DNA from: Pseudactinotalea sp. HY158
GTDB taxonomy: Bacteria > Actinomycetota > Actinomycetes > Actinomycetales > Beutenbergiaceae
Length of the DNA stretch: 64,000 nucleotides
Direction of reading: 5' to 3'
NCBI RefSeq assembly: GCF_009660225.1
Contig: NZ_CP045920.1
Coordinates: forward strand, 2,108,001-2,172,000
The translations under genes and the position numbers were made by a program. Each line of letters begins with the position of its first letter. Within the stretch, counting starts at the first letter, position 1. The notes beneath the pieces were generated by a model. It worked only from the letters and a program-made list of their open reading frames with translations. It ran no database searches and was not told the origin of the DNA. Below are positions 6,953 through 14,442 of this stretch, in pieces.

Positions 6953-7783
6953 ATGAGACATCGTCCGGTGCAGATGCGCGGTGCCACCGTCGTGGTCACC
7001 GGTGGCGGGCGCGGCCTGGGACGCCGGATGGCGTGGGAAGCCGCGCGCCGGGGCGCGGACGTCGTTCTCTGGGACGCCGACCTCGACGTCGCCGAGCGGG
7101 CTGCCGAGCGGATCGGCGAATTCGGGGGCCGGTGCCGGGCCGATCGGGTCGACGTCACCGACGAGGCCGCGGTCGTCGCGGCGACCGAACGCGCGGGCGA
7201 GGTGGACGTCGTCGTCAATAATGCGGGGATCGTCAGCGGCGGCGAGCTGCTCGCGAACTCGAGCGAGCAGATCAGGCGCACGTTCGCCGTCAACGTGCTC
7301 GGCGCGTACTGGACCACGCGCGCGCTGCTGCCGGGGATGCTCGAGCGCGATCGCGGCGCGGTCGTGAACATCGCGAGCGCGGCCGGGCTCACCGGCGTCG
7401 CCCGGCAGACCGACTATTCGGCGAGCAAGCATGCCGTGATCGGGTTCACCGAGTCGCTGCGGGCGGAGCTGCGGGGACGGCCGCGCTGCTCGGTGCGCAC
7501 GCTGCTCGTGTGCCCGTACTACATCGATACCGGGATGTTCGGCGGCGTGACCACGCGGTTCCCGCACCTGCTGCCGATCCTGCACGAACCCGACGTGGCC
7601 CGCTCCGTGATCGACTCGGTCGAGCGCGGCCGGGAGGTGCTCATCCTGCCGCGGCTCGTGCGCTTCCTGCCGGCGCTGCGGCTGCTGCCGAGCCCCATGT
7701 TCGACCGGGCGATGGACTTCCTCGGGGTCAACCACACGATGGACCACTTCGTGGGGCATGGGGGCGGGCGCAGCGGGCCCTGA
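6953..7783 (+). CDS. Short-chain dehydrogenase/reductase
   Basis: 276 aa classical SDR. The nucleotide-binding TGGGRGLG lies about 15 residues in, NNAG at about residue 90, and the active-site S...YSASK pair around 140-160. The long hydrophobic C-terminus (EVLILPRLVRFLPALRLLPSPMFDRAMDFLG) resembles membrane-associated lipid or retinol SDRs. Start ATG 6953 is the first in frame; ATG 6974 (MRGATVVVTGG) is a close alternative. A hairpin directly follows the stop. Substrate unknown. Confidence 0.85.
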   Translation: MRHRPVQMRGATVVVTGGGRGLGRRMAWEAARRGADVVLWDADLDVAERAAERIGEFGGRCRADRVDVTDEAAVVAATERAGEVDVVVNNAGIVSGGELLANSSEQIRRTFAVNVLGAYWTTRALLPGMLERDRGAVVNIASAAGLTGVARQTDYSASKHAVIGFTESLRAELRGRPRCSVRTLLVCPYYIDTGMFGGVTTRFPHLLPILHEPDVARSVIDSVERGREVLILPRLVRFLPALRLLPSPMFDRAMDFLGVNHTMDHFVGHGGGRSGP

Positions 7784-7804
7784 GGTCGGGCCGGCCTCCC
7801 GACC
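7784..7804 (+). terminator. Hairpin terminator after the SDR
   Basis: GGTCGGG-ccggcct-CCCGACC, a perfect 7-bp stem starting immediately after the TGA stop. There is no T tract, as is common in GC-rich actinobacteria. Confidence 0.5.
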
Positions 7805-7856
7805 GGTCCGACGCCGGAGGTCGCCCGCCGCTCGAACGGTGCTCGGACGCGGCCGG

Positions 7857-8132
7857 TCAGGACGCCTTGCCGCGCAGCAGCGCCAGCAGTCGGCGGGCCT
7901 CGATCTCGAAGGTCTCGGCCTGTGCGCTGACCGCTCGCATGTCGAGGGGGCTCGCGACGCTCAGGGCCGCCTGCCGGATGAACGTACTCAGCGGAACACC
8001 CGCCGCGGCCGCCGCCCGTTCCAGCGCGTCGATCTCATCACCGCGTAGCCGCACCGAGATGACGGCCGAGACGTCGCCCACCTCGGGAGCCTCGAGAGGT
8101 TCGAGAGGTGCCGGGCAGGCGGTCGAATTCAC
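7857..8132 (-). CDS. Ribbon-helix-helix antitoxin-like protein
   Basis: 91 aa. Residues about 23-56 (AVISVRLRGDEIDALERAAAAAGVPLSTFIRQAAL) form a ribbon-helix-helix like CopG/MobC-type DNA-binding proteins: a basic beta strand followed by two helices. The first 20 residues (MNSTACPAPLEPLE) look unnatural. An overlapping frame upstream (8175-8038) encodes a better N-terminus, so this gene is probably frameshifted. No toxin gene lies beside it. Likely a remnant or orphan antitoxin or repressor. Confidence 0.6.
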   Translation of the reverse strand: MNSTACPAPLEPLEAPEVGDVSAVISVRLRGDEIDALERAAAAAGVPLSTFIRQAALSVASPLDMRAVSAQAETFEIEARRLLALLRGKAS

Positions 8133-8175
8133 CTTCGGCCAGCGCTCGAGCGGCCCGCTCGTCGTATCCGCTCAC
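8038..8175 (-). pseudogene. Displaced N-terminus of the ribbon-helix-helix antitoxin
   Basis: GTG 8175 has a good GGGAGG site and reads VSGYDERAARALAEGEFDRLPGTSRTSR, the acidic start seen in actinobacterial antitoxin-like proteins, before turning into an arginine-rich tail. The ribbon-helix-helix domain continues in the neighbouring frame from about 8100. A single extra base in the overlap would explain both halves. Either a real frameshift or a sequencing error. Confidence 0.45.
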
Positions 8176-8369
8176 GTCCCGACCTCCCACGCGGCAATCG
8201 GCCGCACACGCCCTTCGAGGAGCGAATCACCCGGTGGCGCAGGCTGCGCTCATTCACGTCGTCGAGTCCGAGTCCGACAACCATCATGCTGCAGCTTGAC
8301 ATGTATGACGATACGGCGTCAGGCCGTCAGACACGAGACGATCGACGGCGCCCGCCGACCTTCAGGCCG

Positions 8370-9128
8370 TCACGCCAGTGCGCAGGTGGCGCGGGCCGCG
8401 TCGATGAGCAGGCGTCCGTATGCGGGCCCGTGGCCGACGGCGTGCACGGCGAGCGGGTGCAGTTGGTGCAGCGGGATGCGTTCTCGCCACCCGTCGCGCA
8501 GCGGGTGCACCGATTCGTATCCGCGCACGATCTCGTTCAGATGGGGCGCCCCGAACAGGTCGAGCATCGCGAGGTCGGTCTCGCGGTGGCCGCCGTGCGC
8601 GGCCGGGTCGATGAGCACCGCGCCCTCCGGGGAGAAGAGCAGGTTCCCGTTCCACAGGTCGCCGTGGATGCGGGCGGGCGGCTCGTCGTCGTCGAGCGCG
8701 CCGGAGGCCACGAGCTCGCACGCCTCGCGCACCACCTCCGCTCCGGCGCGATCCAGGTTGCCGTTCGCGACCGCGCGCTCGAGGAAGCAGGCCACGCGGT
8801 CGCGGGCGTAGAAGGCTCCCCAACTCGTCTCGGCGGCGGCCGGCTGCTCGAGGCGGCCGATGAACAGCGGCCCGTCCCAGCCGTCGGGCCTGGCGCCGAA
8901 CGCCCGGGCGCCGGCGCCGTGGGTGGTCGCGAGCGACCGGCCGAAGTCGCGGGCGGCCCGAGCGGTCGGCGCGGCCGGCTCGATGCGCTCGAGCACGATC
9001 CGCCTCGCCGACACGTCTCGGACCTCGGCCACGCGCGCACCGGCTGCGGCGAGCCAGCGCAGGCCCGCCGCCTCCGCCTCGAACGCGCCCGCGGGCGCGT
9101 CGGGGTTCTCCTTGACGACGTCGCTCAC
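8370..9128 (-). CDS. Fructosamine kinase family protein
   Basis: 252 aa from GTG 9128 (VSDVVKENPDAP). Kinase-like fold with FRU-kinase features: N-lobe EAEAAGLRWLAAAGARVAEVRDV, the phosphotransfer loop HGDLWNGNLLF and the DPAAHGGHRETDLAMLDLFG metal-binding motif, which together are diagnostic of fructosamine-3-kinase/ketosamine kinases. It is expected to phosphorylate glycated amines for protein or metabolite repair, acting in the cytoplasm. Length is slightly under the family norm of about 290. Transcribed alone, divergent from the PadR gene. Confidence 0.85.
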   Translation of the reverse strand: MSDVVKENPDAPAGAFEAEAAGLRWLAAAGARVAEVRDVSARRIVLERIEPAAPTARAARDFGRSLATTHGAGARAFGARPDGWDGPLFIGRLEQPAAAETSWGAFYARDRVACFLERAVANGNLDRAGAEVVREACELVASGALDDDEPPARIHGDLWNGNLLFSPEGAVLIDPAAHGGHRETDLAMLDLFGAPHLNEIVRGYESVHPLRDGWRERIPLHQLHPLAVHAVGHGPAYGRLLIDAARATCALA

Positions 9129-9234
9129 CCGCCTACCGTACGCGCGAGCGCCCACGCGTTGTGCCAGTCCGGCCCTGAGCTGCGGGATCACACGTGAGCG
9201 GATGGCGCAGCCGGGCACACGCCACCCCACTAGG

Positions 9235-9269
9235 TTGACGCATGATCTAGTCGCTGTGAGCATCTAGAT
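9235..9269 (+). promoter_or_regulatory. Candidate PadR promoter/operator region
   Basis: TTGACG at 9235, then ATCTAG (9244-9249) repeated as the palindrome ATCTAGAT (9262-9269) abutting the ATG at 9270. The repeated ATCTAG boxes next to the start suggest an autoregulatory site. No classical PadR ATGT/ACAT dyad is present. Confidence 0.3.
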
Positions 9270-9626
9270 ATGGATGAGGAGTGGCCGAGCGATTGGCTTC
9301 GCGGCGTGCTGGAGACGATGGCCCTGGCGGTGGTCTCCGAGGGCGAGACGTATGGGTACCTCATCGCTGCGCAGCTGGCCGATGCGGGGATGGGAACGAT
9401 CAAGGGTGGAACGCTCTACCCGGTCTTGAACCGTCTCGAACGAGAGCGAGCGCTCAGTTCGCAGTGGCGTCAGGGTGATGGCGGCCCCGGCCGGAAGTAC
9501 TACCGGATCACCGGGGCGGGGCGTGATCGACTCGAGGAGCAGCGCGCGCGGTGGCACACGTTCACGGAGCGAGCGTCGTCGATCATGCGGGTGCAAGGGA
9601 ACGGAGCTGAGCATGACCACGGTTGA
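9270..9626 (+). CDS. PadR family transcriptional regulator
   Basis: 118 aa. Winged helix with hallmark motifs: WLRGVLETMALAVVSEGETYGYLIAAQLADAG, GTLYPVLNRLERERALSSQW and GGPGRKYYRITGAGRDRLEE. The PadR type with an N-terminal xDWLRG is usually paired with HAAS-domain membrane proteins, as here: the next gene starts inside this one. Start ATG 9270 has no ribosome site and may be leaderless. The effector is unknown; likely autoregulated and controls its partner. Confidence 0.88.
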   Translation: MDEEWPSDWLRGVLETMALAVVSEGETYGYLIAAQLADAGMGTIKGGTLYPVLNRLERERALSSQWRQGDGGPGRKYYRITGAGRDRLEEQRARWHTFTERASSIMRVQGNGAEHDHG

Positions 9627-10512
9627 GAAGTACACCCAGGAGTTGACCTTCGCGCTGCGGCTGCGCGATGTCCCCGGAGAGGTGATCGGGGATGCGATCG
9701 CGCAGGTCGAGAGCCACCTCGCCGAGAGCGGAGAGGACCCGGTGGCGGCCTTCGGCCCCGCGAGCGAGTATGCCGCCAGCTTCCGCGACGAGCAGCGGCC
9801 CGCTCGCCGATGGCCGTGGTACGTCGCGGGCTGGCTCCTCGGATTCCTGTTCGGGTCCATCCTGATTGACGGCATGTTCGGGCAGATCCGTCACGAGGAG
9901 ATCCTCTGGGGAGTCCACCCGGTTGCCGCGATCGTCGTCGGCGCGTTGGGATTGGTCGGCTGCTTCGTGGCGATGCTCGTGATCGCGGCGGACAGGATCA
10001 AGGATCCCCGGTAGGCGACGCGGGAACGCAAGTCCACACCACCATGAGGGCGCGGCGCCCCGCACCAAGATGTCTGCCACGTCCGCACCTGCGATATCAG
10101 CGATCGCGGATGCGCCTCGCGTCAGGAGCAGCGTCGCTTCGGGCATGGACCTCGCAAGCGCCTCGTCCATGGTGGCCAACATTGCGTTCGGCCGGGACGC
10201 CGCCACCGAAGCCAGGTAGGCGTCGGTGACGTGGCGATGTCCGCGAACGCGGTCGCGGGGGACCCGGGAATAGGAGAGTGTGTCCGGCCAGAACTCGTAA
10301 CCCGGCCGCTCTCGAATGAGGCGAAGGCTCTCGAGGGCCTCGGCCGCCGTGGCCCCGAGGCGTAGTGCGAACCCGATCAATGCACCCTCGACGATCGGGC
10401 ACACCGCAAACGAGTCGACACCCATGGCCCACCGCGTGGCCCGCTCATGGTGTACATGTTCACGCGCGGTGAGCGAGATCAGTACGTTCGCGTCCAGCAG
10501 GAACGTGGTCAC
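9583..10512 (-). CDS. PIN-domain VapC-type toxin with an antisense read-through tail
   Basis: The first 140 or so residues are a PIN domain: LLDANVLISL (first acidic residue), AVCPIVEGALIGFALRLG, then HVTDAYLASVAA and LATMDEALARSM (further acidic residues). It is a Mg-dependent RNase toxin of the VapC class. The frame does not stop at the usual length but runs to 309 codons, antisense to the whole HAAS gene, and the tail has no protein-like character. The normal stop was probably lost. The start overlaps the VapB stop (ATGA). Whether an active toxin is made is doubtful. Confidence 0.6.
   Translation of the reverse strand: MTTFLLDANVLISLTAREHVHHERATRWAMGVDSFAVCPIVEGALIGFALRLGATAAEALESLRLIRERPGYEFWPDTLSYSRVPRDRVRGHRHVTDAYLASVAASRPNAMLATMDEALARSMPEATLLLTRGASAIADIAGADVADILVRGAAPSWWCGLAFPRRLPGILDPVRRDHEHRHEAADQSQRADDDRGNRVDSPEDLLVTDLPEHAVNQDGPEQESEEPARDVPRPSASGPLLVAEAGGILARGAEGRHRVLSALGEVALDLRDRIPDHLSGDIAQPQREGQLLGVLLNRGHAQLRSLAPA
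9613..10014 (+). CDS. HAAS-domain membrane protein
   Basis: 133 aa. An N-terminal HAAS-like helical domain (about residues 1-60: YTQELTFALRLRDVPGEVIGDAIAQVESHLAESGEDP...FGPASEYAASF) is followed by two hydrophobic segments (WYVAGWLLGFLFGSILIDG; VAAIVVGALGLVGCFVAMLVIAA). The start overlaps the PadR stop by 14 nt, so the two form an operon. HAAS proteins next to PadR genes are common, with an unclear role at the membrane. The whole gene is overlapped antisense by an extended VapC frame. Confidence 0.8.
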   Translation: MTTVEKYTQELTFALRLRDVPGEVIGDAIAQVESHLAESGEDPVAAFGPASEYAASFRDEQRPARRWPWYVAGWLLGFLFGSILIDGMFGQIRHEEILWGVHPVAAIVVGALGLVGCFVAMLVIAADRIKDPR

Positions 10513-10739
10513 TCGTCGTCCAGTGCCGCGGCCACATCCTCGGGCGTGATCGTTCGCCCGAACTCCATCACCGGGAATCCGGAGCGTTCATCGACCTCGA
10601 TCGTGATGGGTTCGTCGAGTTGACCCAGGCCGCGGATGGTCAACTCGGCAACGGTGGCCGAGAGGGACTGCCCGCGTGCAGCCGCCAATTCCTCGGCACG
10701 CCGGCGAACGGCAGGAGGAAGATCAACGGTGGTTCGCAT
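10509..10739 (-). CDS. VapB-type ribbon-helix-helix antitoxin
   Basis: 76 aa. The N-terminal MRTTVDLPPAVRRRAEELAAARGQSLSATVAELTIRGL is a ribbon-helix-helix DNA-binding domain. The acidic C-terminus (TPEDVAAALDDE) would wrap the toxin. Coupled to the PIN gene by ATGA overlap. The promoter region contains TGCATC-N5-TGCATC direct repeats (10743-10759) over a -10-like TACGAT about 8 nt before the ATG, fitting a leaderless, self-repressed unit. Confidence 0.82.
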   Translation of the reverse strand: MRTTVDLPPAVRRRAEELAAARGQSLSATVAELTIRGLGQLDEPITIEVDERSGFPVMEFGRTITPEDVAAALDDE

Positions 10740-10742
10740 GCG

Positions 10743-10759
10743 TGCATCGTATTTGCATC
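10743..10759 (-). promoter_or_regulatory. Candidate VapB operator
   Basis: Direct repeats TGCATC (10743-10748 and 10754-10759) spaced by 5 bp, directly upstream of vapB. On the minus strand, TACGAT in the repeat could be the -10 of a leaderless transcript. Confidence 0.35.
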
Positions 10760-10866
10760 AGCCACGCGTCACGAAGGCTTCAGTCCATCTGGATGAATGT
10801 CCGGAGCCATCGCCCTGCCCGGCGTGGGACGCGCTCGGCTCGACGGGCTCGATGCGGCGGGAGGGG

Positions 10867-11487
10867 CTATTCGTCCTGGTCGAGTTCGGCCATGTCGCCG
10901 ACCTCCGGGGTGCCCTCGCGGAGCGCGTAGCGCTGCATGATCGCGCCCTTCGGGGAGGCGACGACCGGCTCGAGGAGCTCGAGGCTCGTGGGCACGGCGC
11001 CGCCGGCGAAGACCTTCTTGCCGCCGCCGAGGAGGATCGGATACACCCACAGCGTGAGCCTGTCGAAGAACCGCTCCGCGAACAGCGTTTGAACGAGGTC
11101 GAGGCTGCCGATCACGTGGACGTGCTCATGCCGGATCCGCAGTTCCCGCACGGCGGCGAGGTCCGGACCGAGCTGGGTGGAGTTGTTCCAGCGGAGGTCG
11201 CGGGTGCTGCGTGAGGCCACGTACTTGGGAAGACGGTTGAGCCGCTCGGCCATCGGGCCCCGCTCGCCCGGCCAATAGCCCGCGAAGATGTCGTAGGTGC
11301 GGCGTCCGAGCAGCAGTGCGTCCATGCCCTCCATGCCGGCGTCGATCTGCTCGCCGACGAGATCGTCGAACAGCGGCGCCTGCCAGCCCCCGAATGCGAA
11401 CCCGCCCTCGGGGTCCTCCTCCGGGCCGCCGGGCGCCTGTGCGACGCCGTCGAGCGTGGTGAACAGGTCGATGTGGATGAGTCCCAT
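10867..11487 (-). CDS. Dihydrofolate-reductase/RibD-C domain protein
   Basis: 206 aa from ATG 11487 (MGLIHIDLFTTLDGVAQAPGG). Matches the RibD C-terminal/DHFR-like family: DALLLGRRTYDIFAGYWPGE, SRSTRDLRWNNSTQL, VIGSLDLVQTLFAERFFDRLTLWVYPILLGGGKKVF. These are NAD(P)H-binding reductases of unknown substrate, common as single genes in actinobacteria. The upstream in-frame start at 11499 adds only four residues. The last 20 or so residues are an acidic tail. Confidence 0.85.
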   Translation of the reverse strand: MGLIHIDLFTTLDGVAQAPGGPEEDPEGGFAFGGWQAPLFDDLVGEQIDAGMEGMDALLLGRRTYDIFAGYWPGERGPMAERLNRLPKYVASRSTRDLRWNNSTQLGPDLAAVRELRIRHEHVHVIGSLDLVQTLFAERFFDRLTLWVYPILLGGGKKVFAGGAVPTSLELLEPVVASPKGAIMQRYALREGTPEVGDMAELDQDE

Positions 11488-11602
11488 GGCGTGCTCCAAC
11501 CGTGCCTCCCGCCGTCACGGCGGCGACGGGAGGAGGTCGAGACTGCCACGTGCGGCGCCCGGACGGAAGAGGCGTAGCGCCCCAGGTCACCCCGGAGAAG
11601 CT

Positions 11603-11845
11603 TCATTCGACCGGGTCGTGCTCGGTGCCGCGCCCCTTCTCCAACCCGTCGATCGACTCGAGCAGCCGACGAGCATTGGCGGGGCTACGAAGCAGGTAGA
11701 TGGTCTCCTTGAGGGACTTGTATTCGTCGAGCGCCACCATGACGACCGGTTCACGACCCGCTCGGGTGATGACGACCTCCACGCGGTCGTCGATCACAGC
11801 GTCGAGAGTCTCCGCGTACCTGGCCCAGGACTCCGAGTACGACAT
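11603..11845 (-). CDS. YefM/Phd-type antitoxin without its toxin
   Basis: 80 aa. MSYSESWARYAETLDAVIDDRVEVVITRAGREPVVMVALDEYKSLKETIYLLRSPANARRLLESI is a close fit to YefM: a Phd/YefM DNA-binding fold with an alpha-helical toxin-binding tail. The normal next gene is YoeB, starting in an ATGA overlap. Here an ATGA is kept at 11606, but the frame that follows (MKLLRGDLGRY...) soon loses any YoeB likeness and the RibD-C gene follows. The toxin appears deleted, leaving an orphan antitoxin. Confidence 0.8.
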   Translation of the reverse strand: MSYSESWARYAETLDAVIDDRVEVVITRAGREPVVMVALDEYKSLKETIYLLRSPANARRLLESIDGLEKGRGTEHDPVE

Positions 11846-11955
11846 CGTGCGCACCCTGCACCTCCTCTACGTACCCAGGAGCGTATGTAAGTGCCGTTCG
11901 CTCCACCACCCCGAGAAGCGACCTCAGGCCCACCCACCCAGGCAACGCCCCACCA

Positions 11956-12280
11956 TCAGTCCTCGTCTTCGTCGAGCGCCGCAGCGACCAGCTCGTGCGG
12001 CTCGCCGAACCAGGTGATCACGAACTCGTCGCGATCCCGAGTCGAGGAAACGTAGAGCAGGGAGCGCTGCAGCAGGGCCTCGCCCTCATGTCCCGGCCGC
12101 GCACCCACGCCAGGCCGAGCAATACCCGTGGGTCGAGCCCGCTTCCCGGAAGGGTTCGTGAAGTTCGCGCCCATGAGCACGCCGACAGCGTAGATGAGTC
12201 TCTGCGCGGTCGTGCGGTGGTCCAAGGTGATGACCGACCAGACGGCCCGCCGATACGAGAGCCCGAGACGCACCGAAAAC
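11956..12280 (-). pseudogene. Remnant of a UvrD/Rep-like helicase
   Basis: The minus frame reads ITLDHRTTAQRLIYAVGVLMGANF, like the NYRTT-containing motif region of superfamily-1A helicases, then after a short basic stretch LLYVSSTRDRDEFVITWFGEPHEL, like helicase motif VI (LLYVAxTRARD). The large segment normally between them and the whole N-terminus are missing. The piece ends in an acidic DEDED tail. It is best read as an internally deleted, truncated helicase gene, perhaps left from a defence or mobile locus. Confidence 0.55.
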
Positions 12281-12283
12281 TGG

Positions 12284-12312
12284 TTGACCAGACCAACTAG
12301 ACCACCCACAAT
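12284..12312 (+). promoter_or_regulatory. Promoter of the second VapBC-type pair
   Basis: TTGACC (12284-12289), a 17-bp spacer and CACAAT (12307-12312), with the ATG 8 nt further on. The transcript would be leaderless or nearly so. GTTG-N7-CAAC overlaps the -35 and may be part of an operator. Confidence 0.5.
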
Positions 12313-12319
12313 AGGTCGC

Positions 12320-12544
12320 ATGGAAATTGTCAATGTGCAGGCGGCGAAGACCCACCTTTCCCGACTCATCACACGCGCCCAACAGGGAGAGGAGATCACC
12401 GTGGCCAGATCCGGCCATCCCGTCGTGCGGCTCACGCCGATCGATCCGGTCGGGGAACGCACCTTCGACACTCTCCCGATCGACCTGCCCGACTCCTTCT
12501 TCTTCGACGAGCTTCCGGAGGAGGAACTCGCGGCATGGGAGTGA
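12320..12544 (+). CDS. Phd/YefM-type antitoxin
   Basis: 74 aa. MEIVNVQAAKTHLSRLITRAQQGEEITVARSGHPVVRLTPI is the Phd/YefM fold; the acidic tail (DSFFFDELPEEELAAWE) is the toxin-binding part. Start ATG 12320 is placed by the promoter just upstream. The end overlaps the PIN toxin gene by 10 nt. It pairs a Phd-type antitoxin with a PIN toxin, a common VapBC variant. Confidence 0.88.
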   Translation: MEIVNVQAAKTHLSRLITRAQQGEEITVARSGHPVVRLTPIDPVGERTFDTLPIDLPDSFFFDELPEEELAAWE

Positions 12545-12930
12545 CGTACCTGCTGGATACGCACACGTTCGTCTGGCTGCTCGGCGCGTCACGGCGGATT
12601 CCCTCCACACTTCGGGCCGAACTGGCAGACCGGAACACCCGCCTCCTCGTGTCCGCGGTCTCCGCCATGGAGGTCGCAACCAAGGTGCGCCTAGGCAAGT
12701 TCGACGAGGCCGAGCCGCTGCTCGCCGCATGGTCACGGCGCGTGGCTGAGATCGAAGCCGAACCACTCGACCTCACCACCGAGCACGCCCTGTATGCGGG
12801 CTCCCTACGCTGGGACCATCGGGATCTCTTCGATCGGCTGCTCGCCGGGCAGGCGATCGTCGAGAACATCCCGCTCGTCACCCGGGATTCCGCTTTCGCG
12901 ACGCTCACGGGGTTGCAGCGGCGCTGGTAG
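12535..12930 (+). CDS. PIN-domain VapC-type toxin
   Basis: 131 aa, full family length. PIN-domain acidic residues are present: LLDTHTFVWLL (D near 8), VSAVSAMEVATKVRLGK (E), WDHRDLFDRLLAGQAI (D) and VTRDSAFATL (D). PIN toxins are Mg-dependent endoribonucleases, typically cutting tRNA or rRNA. Translationally coupled to the antitoxin through the 10-nt overlap. Unlike the first PIN gene in this window it is intact. Confidence 0.88.
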   Translation: MGVTYLLDTHTFVWLLGASRRIPSTLRAELADRNTRLLVSAVSAMEVATKVRLGKFDEAEPLLAAWSRRVAEIEAEPLDLTTEHALYAGSLRWDHRDLFDRLLAGQAIVENIPLVTRDSAFATLTGLQRRW

Positions 12931-13065
12931 GTCCGGCCGGCCAGTCAAAGCAGGCTGATGGCGGCGTTGCGTATCGCGGCCGCCGCCTGACGCACTGTCC
13001 GACGACGAGGTCTGAGGCGGTGAAGCCGACTTCGGGGCCCCACACTGATTCCCCGGCGGGGACTT

Positions 13066-14340
13066 CTAGCGTCTGCGGGCGGCCGCGCGGGCGAAGTCGT
13101 CCATTGCCGCTAGAACCGCGTCAGCCTGCCAGACGACGTTCCGCCGGCGTCCAAGGACCGCCTTGCGCAGTACGCCCGCCTCGACGAGCTTCGTAATCGC
13201 GTTGCGGGCACCTCGGTCGGAGACGTCGAGCGCAGTGCATACGTGGGCGGCGTTGACGACCGGCTGACTGAACAGGTGGTCCGCGAGTCGCCAGGCCGCT
13301 GAATCAGAGCGCGCGTCGATCGAGGAGACCCACCCCGAGCGGGTTTCGACGATGCGCTGGGCCAGCGCCCTTCCGTAGCGGGCTGCGTCGTGGGCGGCCA
13401 GGGACATGGAGGTCACGATGCGGCCCGGGTCGCCGTCACGGTAGTCGGTCAGCGCGCGGACGTAGCTGCCGGTATCGCCCAGGAGGCCCGCGGAGACGGG
13501 GACGGTGGAGCTCGTGATCGGCACCGAGGTGCGCAGCATGGAGTGGACCAGGACCCGACCGGTTCGTCCGTTGCCGTCGCTGAAGGGGTGGATCGTCTCG
13601 AACTGTGCGTGGGCGATGGCGGCGTGGACCAGGGGAGGCATGTCACGGCGCTCGATGAACCGCTGCAGGTCGCCCATCAGGGCCGGGACGAGGGAGGAAT
13701 GCGGGGCGACGAATGCGGCACCATGGGGACTCTGGTCGGAGGCACCGACCCACACCTGCTCACCGCGGAGCACCCCAGCGGCATCTGGCTGCGATGTCGC
13801 AAGTAGCGCTCGATGGATGGACAGGATTGTCGGGAGGTCGAGTGGGCCGAGGTGAGCCAGTGCTTCGTGCATCGCTGCCACGTTCGCTGCCACGAGTGCC
13901 GAGTTCTCCTTGGCGTCGGCACCGATCGTGGCGGCCGCGATGTTGTGAGCATTCGCGGTGAGGTTCTCGATCTGGGAGCTTGACGCCGACTCTGATCGCA
14001 GCAGGATCGCAGGCATCGGCACCGGAAGGGCTGCCATCGCGGCATCGAACTCCCGTGTCAGGGCCGCAGCGTCCTCGGCCGCCTCCAACGCGCTCCGCTC
14101 CAGCGCGCCCATGACGTCCAGGTCGGCGATCTGCGGAGGTAGGGCGGCCCGGTACGGGCGTGACAGTCGCCGGGTCTCGACGGCCCCGAGGCGATGAGCC
14201 TGCTCGGCGGTGATGTGCCACGGGTGCTCCTCGTAGGTGAGCGCCGGCCAGGAAGCCGGCCGCAGTGCGCCCACGTGGCGCTGCGCCTGCGTGACCTGCC
14301 CACCGGCGGGCGTCCCCTCGGGGCGTCGTGACTGCGGCAT
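13066..14340 (-). CDS. Fic-family protein AMP-transferase, class II self-inhibited
   Basis: 424 aa. The Fic core motif HPFSDGNGRTGR begins at H251. About 130 residues earlier SSSQIENL fits the (S/T)xxxE(G/N) inhibitory helix of class II Fic proteins, so the enzyme should be auto-inhibited. The C-terminus (HVCTALDVSDRGARNAITKLVEAGVLRKAVLGRRRNVVWQ) is a winged-helix domain that could bind DNA and autoregulate. I chose ATG 14340 because GGAGGG lies 4 nt upstream; the frame is open to 14370 (TTG). Fic enzymes transfer AMP to hydroxyl side chains; the target is unknown. Confidence 0.88.
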   Translation of the reverse strand: MPQSRRPEGTPAGGQVTQAQRHVGALRPASWPALTYEEHPWHITAEQAHRLGAVETRRLSRPYRAALPPQIADLDVMGALERSALEAAEDAAALTREFDAAMAALPVPMPAILLRSESASSSQIENLTANAHNIAAATIGADAKENSALVAANVAAMHEALAHLGPLDLPTILSIHRALLATSQPDAAGVLRGEQVWVGASDQSPHGAAFVAPHSSLVPALMGDLQRFIERRDMPPLVHAAIAHAQFETIHPFSDGNGRTGRVLVHSMLRTSVPITSSTVPVSAGLLGDTGSYVRALTDYRDGDPGRIVTSMSLAAHDAARYGRALAQRIVETRSGWVSSIDARSDSAAWRLADHLFSQPVVNAAHVCTALDVSDRGARNAITKLVEAGVLRKAVLGRRRNVVWQADAVLAAMDDFARAAARRR

Positions 14341-14361
14341 CAGGCCCTCCATGTGGCGAGG

Positions 14362-14429
14362 CTTCAACAAGAACGGTCCATATTGAAGGCTAGCATCCTA
14401 GTCTTCAATATGGGGTCTGCTTGTTGAAG
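14362..14429. promoter_or_regulatory. Mirror-symmetric divergent promoter with paired operators (fic control region)
   Basis: Two copies of CTTCAA-N15-TTGAAG (14362-14388 and 14403-14429) stand 14 bp apart. Nested arms CCATATTGAAG/CTTCAATATGG and CTTCAACAAG/CTTGTTGAAG make the 68-bp block almost a perfect palindrome. On each strand TTGAAG-N17-CAATAT reads as a sigma-A-type promoter, so both directions are equivalent. The left operator overlaps the fic start region. The winged-helix tail of the Fic protein is a candidate binder. Confidence 0.65.
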
Positions 14430-14442
14430 GCTCCCTCGTTGC

